64,000 nucleotides of DNA from Botryotinia globosa (Eukaryota > Ascomycota > Leotiomycetes > Helotiales > Sclerotiniaceae). The notes beneath the pieces were generated by a model. That model saw nothing but the letters and a program-made list of their open reading frames with translations, had not been told where the DNA came from and searched no databases. The DNA lies in assembly GCA_014898425.1 (NCBI GenBank), contig RCSZ01000013.1, positions 186,001 through 250,000 on the forward strand, read 5' to 3'. This document shows, piece after piece, positions 56,881 through 64,000 of this stretch. Within the stretch, counting starts at the first letter, position 1. Each line of letters starts with the position of its first letter. The translations under genes and the position numbers were made by a program.

Positions 56881-57539
56881 TGTTCGATTCATCAAAATCA
56901 CAACCCGTCCCATCTCGACCTGTATGATTCACACAAACGCCTCAATCTGTGATTGAACGATGCAAGACAAGTCTCAGGTACACCACAGCACATTGCATGA
57001 TCTGAATGCTGCTTTAGATATCTTAGAGTACTGTAGGGTAGGACCACATTGAACGTGAACGGTATTACACCGGAAAAGAGGGGAAAGAAACGCTTTTTAT
57101 ACCGTCGGTATATAGCAACCTGATTCCACAGAAGTAGCTCGATTCATCCCCATGGTTGTAAGTCTTATATATTACTCTCTTCGTCCCATACCTACTACTG
57201 TAACTGTACCTATCCATCTATCTATCTATGTATAATCACCCTTTTCTTCCGCCCAAACTACCGCCTCGGTTCCCCTTACATAATCTAGCCCCATCCCTCG
57301 GCCCAAAGAACCACCTGCACTCCAAAGCGTCAAAATGAACCGCAAATACCTAGGTAGGTAATGAAATAATCTCCCTTTACGCTCCAGTATGGAAACCACA
57401 GCGCAATAATCATCACGACCTCGACAAAAAGTTTGTCATGGGCCTCAGCAATTCTAACAATGGCTCTCCATCATCCATCTTCAAACTTTTCTAATCATCA
57501 ATTTCAATCCGTGAGAATTTCTTTCCATCCATTCCATCC
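56427..57539. promoter_or_regulatory. Divergent promoter region, ubc8 and panB
   Basis: 1.1 kb between start codons. A (TA)n run is at 56847-56878; ATACTAGATA and TAGGTATG repeats are near 56700. A CCATC-rich leader precedes panB (57470-57538). No gene seen. Confidence 0.5.
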
Positions 57540-58610
57540 ATGTCTTCATCATTTCCCATCATGAAGATGAGCACGCCCACACTATTGAAGCAATATTCAC
57601 GATCAGCAACTTTTGCTCTGAGGCCATTTCTTGCACAATGTCAAAATAGGAAAAGTTCGCATAGTCCTATGGGCTCACCGAGTGCGAGGAAGAAGGTCAC
57701 CATGACTACATTGAGGTCCATGTATAAGAAGGGCGAACCTATCGCTGTAATGACGGCTCATGATTTCCCAAGTGGTCATGTCGCCGATGTCGCGGGTATG
57801 GATATAGTTTTAGTGGGAGACAGTTTGGCTATGGTAGCCTTGGGAATGGAGGATACTAGTGAGGTCATCATGGAAGAGATGTTGATGCATTGTCGTTCTG
57901 TATCGCGTGCTGCAAAAGCTGCTTTCACTGTATGTACATTCCCGTATTTCCTCAATTCATGCACCACCCCCTTTACTAACGAACCAAATTATCAGGTTGG
58001 AGACCTTCCTATGGGTTCATATGAAATATCCCCCGAACAAGCTCTCGAATCCGCTTTTCGATTTGTGAAGGAAGGTCGAATGCAAGGCATTAAATTAGAA
58101 GGAGGTGCAGAAATGGCTCCCACCATCAAGAAACTTACGACCGCAGGCATTCCAGTACTAGGTCATATAGGCCTCACACCCCAACGCCAAAATTCCCTCG
58201 GTGGCTTCCGCGTACAAGGTAAAACCTGTGCCGGTGCACTGAAAGTTCTCGAAGATGCACTCGCCGTCCAAGAAGCTGGTGCTTTCGCAACGGTCGTTGA
58301 AGCTGTTCCCCAAGAAGTTGCAAAACTGATAACTGAGAAGCTATCTATCCCTACAATCGGCATTGGCGCAGGAAATGGTTGCTCGGGACAAGTTTTGGTG
58401 CAAGTTGACATGACTGGCAATTTCCCACCCGGTCGATTCCTCCCAAAATTTGTAAAGAAATATGGTGATGTTTGGAGCGAAAGCTTAAAAGCCATTACCC
58501 AATACCGCGAAGAAACAAAGACTCGAGCGTACCCGGCCCTGGAGCATACATATCCGATTCCAGAGAAGGAGCTTGAGGAATTTCGAAGTGCAATTAGCAA
58601 AATAGATTGA
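57540..58610 (+). CDS. panB: Ketopantoate hydroxymethyltransferase (PanB/Ecm31)
   Basis: Exons 57540-57929 and 57996-58610 give 334 residues. The enzyme adds a hydroxymethyl group from methylenetetrahydrofolate to 2-oxoisovalerate in the pantothenate (coenzyme A) pathway. Landmarks are VTMTTLRSMYKKGEPIAVMTAHDFPSG, the metal-binding MDIVLVGDSLAMVALG, VGDLPMGSY, MQGIKLEGG, GHIGLTPQ, VEAVPQEVA and IGIGAGNGCSGQVLVQVD. The N-terminus (MSSSFPIMKM... RSATFALRPFLAQ) is basic and serine-rich, like a mitochondrial presequence. The intron (57930-57995) is 66 nt with GTATGT, ACTAAC and ATCAG, and has no stop in frame, so an unspliced message would still give a full-length protein with 22 extra residues. 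Confidence 0.95.
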   Translation: MSSSFPIMKMSTPTLLKQYSRSATFALRPFLAQCQNRKSSHSPMGSPSARKKVTMTTLRSMYKKGEPIAVMTAHDFPSGHVADVAGMDIVLVGDSLAMVALGMEDTSEVIMEEMLMHCRSVSRAAKAAFTVCTFPYFLNSCTTPFTNEPNYQVGDLPMGSYEISPEQALESAFRFVKEGRMQGIKLEGGAEMAPTIKKLTTAGIPVLGHIGLTPQRQNSLGGFRVQGKTCAGALKVLEDALAVQEAGAFATVVEAVPQEVAKLITEKLSIPTIGIGAGNGCSGQVLVQVDMTGNFPPGRFLPKFVKKYGDVWSESLKAITQYREETKTRAYPALEHTYPIPEKELEEFRSAISKID

Positions 58611-58825
58611 GGTGTTGTGGATAATTATCAATGTTGCTGGGTCGCAGGCGTATTTGTTCAGCTGTTAGATTCCCAATATTTGCTTAGCTTTTAGATGCCC
58701 GATAGCAATATAATTTTTTGTATACCAACCCAAATCTAGTTTAGAAAGCAATAGAATACCCCATGTTAACTGTTTCGTTTGAATGTTTGAATGACTGACT
58801 GACGAGTATCGCATGGTTCGTTCGA

Positions 58826-59436
58826 TCATCCAAATGCCGGCGTCATCGAATAGGTAACAATAAGCTGATCCTTCGAATCCTTAAAACACTATTCCAAAAA
58901 TTAGCATTGATCCATCCCAAACCGTCATCCCACACTCCCCACAACCAATCCCACAAAACACTCACCCTATGCAAGTTCCCCACCACCTCATCCAAGGCCG
59001 GCGCAAAACAACTATTAACATACAAAAAGACACTTTCCCTCTCTCCGCCTCCCCCGGCATTTCGATCCAACTTCAACACCCTCCTCAAATACGCCACCAC
59101 CGTCTCAAACCTCTGCGTCGAACTAATCTTCGACACCGGTCTCTGCAACGCGGGCGCCGACCCAATCGGCTGAAACCGCACTGCGATTTTCGGCGTGGGA
59201 AATACAAAGGCAGAGTCGAGCGCGGTGCTGGAGTCGCGCGGGAGATTGGTGAGCAGGAGGGAGGAGGTCATGGTTAGGGGGAGAGTGGGGGAGGAGGGAG
59301 GCAGATCCGGGATGGCTGAGGAGTGGGTGCGTGGGCGTGTAGGGAGGGAGGCGGTGGGGTTTGTGGGGGTGGGAGTGCGGGAGGGGAGGGGAGAGGTATC
59401 GGGGTTGGGGTTGGGGTTGGGGTTGGGAGAGCTCAT
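58826..59436 (-). CDS. atg12: Ubiquitin-like autophagy protein Atg12
   Basis: Exons 58826-58888 and 58966-59436 give 177 residues. A Pro/Asn/Thr/Ser-rich disordered N-terminus, including four PN dipeptides, precedes the ubiquitin-like fold: [83 protein letters not shown]. The C-terminal glycine is the last residue, as needed for direct conjugation to Atg5 by Atg7 and Atg10. The splice joins LHR to CFKDSKDQ exactly as in the family. The N-terminal repeat is encoded by a telomere-like GGGGTT run on the opposite strand. Confidence 0.93.
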
Positions 59437-60007
59437 TGTTTCGTGGGGTGGCTTGGGTTTGTGTGTGTGATACCTCGGGAGTCGGGTTGGTTGTGTTTTG
59501 TTTGGTGGCTGGAAATCTGATTGTGAATGGCTGCAGAAAATTTTGTTTCGATCTCAACGTAACAAATCACGACGTAATGTTGTGTAATGTGATGTTGAGT
59601 CTAGTAGACAAGATTGTACGATGATGGAAGTGAATCAGACGAGGCTGAGGCTGATGAATATGATGCGGACTCTCGAAGCGGAGTTGCGGCCGACTGGGTG
59701 GGGTGGGGCAAGGATTTGATGTGAACCCTTATTTTAAGTTTCGGCAGATGACTTTTAAGCTCACCGGGAACTAGGAGCTCACTGGGGATTCTCGATCTAC
59801 CAGGAATAAGAATCTTACCCTCGTGCTACTACAAGTAGTTTTTATGAATTAAAATGGGCTCATTGGAGAGAAAGGCATGGCAAAGCTCCATACTCAGCAT
59901 TCCTTCGGACGTTATCAATCTCGATTGATTTGTGGGTATATACATTTATACTTTTTTGCTCGGAGTGGTATACATCATTATTATACAATTCATTTATCCC
60001 CCTTTAT
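59437..60007. other. Atg12 promoter and Icp55 3' region
   Basis: 571 bp between two minus-strand genes. No gene seen; a GTAATGTTGTGTAATGTGATG repetitive patch lies near 59575-59595. Confidence 0.45.
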
Positions 60008-61661
60008 TTAATCGCGTAAAGCTTCGATATCTACAACCTCCTTGACGGCCTCGGTAGTTAGTACTAGAGGTGAATCCTCCTGTATACAAACGCTATCCTC
60101 AATTCTGATGCCCATACCCCTAAAATGAGCTGGCCAGCGCTCATCATTTGGCACATAAATTCCCGGCTCGATCGTAATACAATGTCCTTCCTTGAGAAGA
60201 TTACTTCGAGAGTATCCTGGAGTGTCGTGAACATCAAGTCCAATATAATGACCGACGTGATGTGGAAACAAGGTATCGATAGCATTTCCAGACATGTCGA
60301 ATCCTAATTGTTTCAATTGATCTGTGAGACCATTTCTGGTAACTGTATGGATTTTATCCAAAGTCATGTTTGAACTCTCCCTGCATAGTGCAACGCTACT
60401 TCGTTGTACCTTTAAAAGTGCTTCGTATAGATCTTTTTGGGCATCTGTAAATTTGCCATTGATGGGCCATGTCCGAGTGATATCCGTGATATATCCACCA
60501 TATTGTCCACCGGCGTCTACCAGGACAAGCTCGCCATCTCGTAGTACATCGTTGTTGGAAACGTAATGTATGCTCTGGGCATTTCTTCCACCTCCAATGA
60601 CTGGCACATAAGCATTCTTCTCACAACCTCCGATTTTAAAATCAAAGTCAAGAAATGCGCCAAGATTTTTTTCTTCAGTCCATCGTTTCCGCATAGCATT
60701 TGTAAAAGATCTGCCGGAAATTTTACCTGCTTTCCGCATATTCTCGATCTCGGCGTCACTTTTGATGGCCCTTAATTCGTTTATCAATGGCCCAATTGGT
60801 TTCGATTTTTTTGCTTTAGCATCGCGGAATAGTTGCATAAGATCCTTTTGTTTCATTACACCTTGTATGGAGTCCAGAGTACCCCCAAGGAAAGATTCTT
60901 TGACATCCATATATATTTCACTAGCTCCCTTAATGAGTGGCCTTAGATGTGAAGCTGCCTCGTTGACATCTCCAGACTAATTCAATATTAGCATTGTTTC
61001 TGTTTGCGAAGTCTTGTAGAAGTCGGCGTCTTACTTCATCTGCATTAAAAACATCCAAGGCTGCTTGTTCCCCAGATCTAGCACCATCCCAAAGTTCTGC
61101 CTGCGGGTCTTTAGGTCTAACAAATAGGTGAAATATAAATTCTGTAGATTCCAACCTCTGTATTACTGCAATTGCCTCTGGTTCATTAAATCCAGTAAGA
61201 TAGAAGAAATTTGACTGCTGGTGAAATTCATGAAATACGGCCCCAGACCTATATTTGATATCTGCCCCTCTTAAGATGGCGATTGAATTTGGAGGAAGTT
61301 TTGCAGCGAAATCTGCACGTCGATGCGCATATTCTTGGGCCGAGATACCTGGAGTAACTGATCACTTTATTTAGTTTCGATGTAATTATAGCATTGAATC
61401 CATCTCCATACCTTCTCCAGCATTAAGTAAATGCGGATGGGTTTCGTGAACCGGTTGACCAAATTGCAGTTCTGAAGCTGATATGGAAGCATAAGTCCTT
61501 CTTGATTGATATGTTGTGTGACATTTTGTTGCTGCAGCCGATACTTGAGCTTGACATCGAGGTCTTGCAGATATTATTGATGAAGATGATATTCCTCTGC
61601 TCCTACTACTGGTCCCTTCCAATTGCTGGAACAGAGTTCGTGTTCTTCTACTACACTTCAT
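60008..61661 (-). CDS. icp55: Mitochondrial intermediate-cleaving aminopeptidase Icp55 (XPNPEP3-like)
   Basis: Exons 60008-60976, 61035-61357 and 61412-61661 give 513 residues. The M24B metallopeptidase trims one residue from proteins after presequence removal in mitochondria. The N-terminus MKCSRRTRTLFQQLEG, rich in Arg and Ser, is a plausible targeting sequence. The aminopeptidase-P N domain begins with ITPG-type text (VTPGISAQEYAHRRADFAAKLPPNSIAIL) and contains FFYLTGFNEPEA. Metal ligands are the two aspartates in LVDAGGQYGGYITDITRTWP, the histidine in HHVGHYIGLDVHD and the glutamates in CITIEPGIYV and GIRIEDSV. Junctions are in phase (GEV/TPG and DADE/SGDV). Confidence 0.93.
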
Positions 61662-62734
61662 GATAGAGATTAGCAATTAGCCGTTGACAGGATTGAGGTT
61701 CTCGAGTCTTTCCCTGTCCTGTGTAAGTATGTATACAAGAGGAAGATGATGTATATTATTTTCTGCGACGCAACCTTAATATTTCGTTGTGTCATGCTTG
61801 ATGGTAGAACGGCTCAAGGTTCCTCTCACCAAGGTAGGTAGTTCGTACAGGCCCGACCCAGTAGTCGTAGACTTATTATTATCGTACCGCCCCATATGAT
61901 GAATATTAGCAAGCATAAATTGGCACGGTTTGATTGGTTTAAAGGGATCGAGATTACCGGTGGACCTCTCAATTACTCGAGGATTGACCTAGACGGGGTA
62001 GTATTTAAGTAGTATTTAAGTAGTATTTAAGTAGTATTTAACTAGTGTCTAATTAGCATCTAATTAGCATCCATCTAATTAGTCTAATTAGCATCTATTA
62101 CGATCCATGGATAGCATCTAATCAGTATTTACCAGGTATTCCAATTACCTACCTACCATGTATAATCCATCATTACAAACTGGGAAAGGTAATTTAAATT
62201 GGTTGCCGTGTTGCTGAGTGAATATAATCCATTTATTGCCTTTTGTTGTCTACCATAACATCCAAACCTAGGTTGGTAGTAGTTATTAATAAGTAGTCTT
62301 CTGTAGTCATCATCACATCCAAACCTAGAACCTTTTACCCTACCCAGAACCACAATCATAATCATACCTAACCATAATCATAATCATAACCATAACATCT
62401 GCCATACAAAACATTGACACTTCACTTCACTTCACACCACCTCCACCACCACCACCACCACCCCCCCCAAAAATTAAAAACATCCACTCCAGCATTATCC
62501 CAACCCACATTCATTGCACATTGTCTGGTCTTCACGACTCTTTGGTGTTGATTCATTTCAATCCTCTTCATTTCCCCAGACTCTTGAATTATACTTACTA
62601 AATGTCTACATAAAAATAAGAGCTTCAAGGAAGTGGTGATAAAGCGTGTCAAAAGTCGCGTGCTAGAACCACCCCACTCCACTCCTTCACAGGAATTTCT
62701 CTGTCCTACACAGAGAGTATTGATCCATTTTCTT
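61662..62734. promoter_or_regulatory. Divergent promoter region, icp55 and Dbf4-like gene
   Basis: 1.07 kb, AT-rich. AGTATTTAAGT repeats occur at about 61998-62045, TCTAATTAGCATC repeats at 62045-62095, ATAATCATAACC repeats at 62355-62395, and a CCACCACC/C9 run at 62440-62468. No gene seen. Confidence 0.5.
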
Positions 62735-64000
62735 ATGGCAACAGTATCACTATCTCCATTACCTGTCACATTAGCAACCAATATGTCGACCAGGAGGCAG
62801 CCTCTCTCCACCATCTCCAATGTCGCTAATTCCCCATATCGAGCGGTAGCTTCCACCACAACTAAACAAAAACGATCACACGCCAACATACAACGCGAAG
62901 ATGCATACGGGCAACCACCCCCGGCGAAAAAGCAGATGCTAGATGCACATCATCAAACTTTGAGAACACCTCCACGCCAGAGTATTAGCCAAGTATCGGG
63001 CGAAGGAAGGATTTTTACTCGGAGATCAACTCAGCCATCCAATTTTGAACGAAAGTGTGTGGCAGCTAGAGGAGATAGAGGAGCTCAACAACAGCAGATT
63101 ACAAAGGCGGATAAGGTACCAGAGGAGAATTTGGAATCGATACGCCAATGGCAAAAGCATTATAGGAAGAGTTTTCCCAAATTCGTCTTCTACTTTGAGA
63201 GTATACCAGAGGATGTCCGACTTAAATATACTAAACAAGTTCTCGCCCTAGGTGCAGTAAGTAATGTCTCTGTGTAAGGAATTGGGTATCGCGGATTGTA
63301 TTGACGTCTTCTCAGCGCGACGAAAAATTCTTTTCGAATGAGGTCACTCATGTCGTCACCACTCGATCAATTCCACCGGAGACCCCATTTACTTCTTCAA
63401 CTACCGCCGAGTTACATTCGCAACACGGCACTATTAACCCATCTTTGCTAGACAGATCATCCGAGACTGCAGATTCAAGGGAATCTCGATCGAAGTTTAC
63501 ATTTGAAGCTCCAGGCGGTAGAAGACTTAATACACAAGGACATGATGGAGACGCAAGACGACAACAAGTCCGTAGCTCGGATGTACTATACAAGGCGCGA
63601 GAATTGGGGATGAAGATATGGGCATTGGAGAAGTTGCAACGAATGATGACAACTATGTTTGACACGGACACTGGTTACCAAACAGCACATAATCACAACA
63701 CAAGGAGTCATTCCGTTCAGGGTGGGACGATTAGCAGAGGCCGAGAAGCTGACCTATCCCAATTATTGAGGAATGAACGAATTTATGGACCATCCGATCG
63801 AGACCTCAGCGTCGCTACAAAAGAAATGACTGTATTCAGAGGGCCTTATATCTACATCCACGATATCGATGAAAAGCAAAAGCCAATTATGGTTCGAGAA
63901 TATAACAAAGTTGCCCGCAAAGAAGAGGGGGATTGGCCTCAATTCCGTAGTGTTGCAAATGGCAAGTGTCCATTTGTGGAGGAAGTAGAGTACAGTCGCC
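62735..64000 (+). CDS. dbf4: Cdc7 kinase regulatory subunit, Dbf4/NimO family (5' part)
   Basis: Exons 62735-63256 and 63316 to beyond 64000. The product is truncated by the window end after 402 complete codons. The N-terminus MSTRRQPLSTISNVANSPYRAV (from an internal ATG at 62783) resembles fungal Dbf4/NimO starts, so either ATG may be used. A BRCT-like region follows (KSFPKFVFYFESIPEDVRLKYTKQVLALGARDEKFFSNEVTHVVTTRSIP). Then come KARELGMKIWALEKLQRMM and the start of motif M (FRGPYIYIHDIDEKQKPIMVREYNK, WPQFRS). Dbf4 activates Cdc7 to phosphorylate the MCM helicase and fire replication origins. The intron (63257-63315) is in phase 0. Confidence 0.88.

Overview
The window is nuclear DNA of a filamentous ascomycete. 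Genes carry several short GT-AG introns (mostly 50-150 nt) with CTAAC-like branch points just before the acceptor. The gene content is typically fungal (ERT1/AcuK-type Zn2Cys6 regulator, TCO89-like TORC1 subunit, HET domain, Ind1, CDK1 with the insert seen in filamentous fungi). A leotiomycete such as a member of the Sclerotiniaceae is a reasonable guess from the protein sequences, but it is an inference. About 21 protein genes are supported, plus one spliced tRNA-Glu(UUC) and one decayed HET-domain gene. Exon boundaries were built by hand from splice signals and reading phase. For every complete gene the exon lengths sum to a multiple of three.

Layout. 0.2-1.7 kb: swf1-type DHHC palmitoyltransferase (+). 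1.7-2.3 kb: an AT-rich fold-back element with an internal 21-bp minisatellite. 2.5-5.0 kb: large unknown protein (-). 5.3 kb: tRNA-Glu. 6.2-8.5 kb: amidase (-). 8.7-10.0 kb: AlkB-type dioxygenase (-). 10.9-12.1 kb: CDK1 (+). 12.9-13.6 kb: riboflavin kinase (-). 13.6-18.1 kb: gene-poor, microsatellite-rich, with one 52-residue membrane protein. 18.1-20.4 kb: ERT1/AcuK-like regulator (-). 20.4-24.5 kb: gene desert with GC-rich hairpin clusters. 24.5-26.9 kb: MFS transporter (-). 29.0-31.5 kb: domesticated reverse-transcriptase-related gene of the rvt type (-). 32.6-34.5 kb: HET pseudogene (+). 34.8-36.1 kb: sirtuin (-). 37.9-40.4 kb: divergent splicing-factor pair Saf4/CCDC130 and SPF30. 40.9-44.0 kb: divergent pair Ind1 and Bfr2/AATF. 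45.4-47.3 kb: TCO89-like protein (-). 48.0-50.5 kb: PEP carboxykinase (-). 51-55 kb: gene-poor. 55.3-56.4 kb: Ubc8/UBE2H ubiquitin-conjugating enzyme (-) with micro-exons. 57.5-58.6 kb: PanB (+). 58.8-59.4 kb: Atg12 (-). 60.0-61.7 kb: Icp55 aminopeptidase (-). 62.7 kb to the end: Dbf4/NimO, cut by the window edge (+).

Functional threads. The presumed gluconeogenesis regulator and PEP carboxykinase, a known target of that regulator family, lie about 28 kb apart. Ubc8 is, in yeast, part of the machinery that degrades a gluconeogenic enzyme. Two mitochondrial proteins (Ind1, Icp55) and two cell-cycle kinase components (CDK1, Dbf4) are also present, without evidence of clustering by function.

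Most notable observations. (1) The ubc8 gene is best explained by exons of 8, 3 and 1 nucleotides, which together restore the conserved protein. (2) There is an intact single-exon rvt reverse-transcriptase-like cellular gene. (3) GC-rich hairpin sequences are shared between two intergenic sites, and a third intergenic site has a separate perfect hairpin. (4) A fold-back element lies next to swf1. (5) A HET gene is broken by stops, most of which fit C-to-T change.
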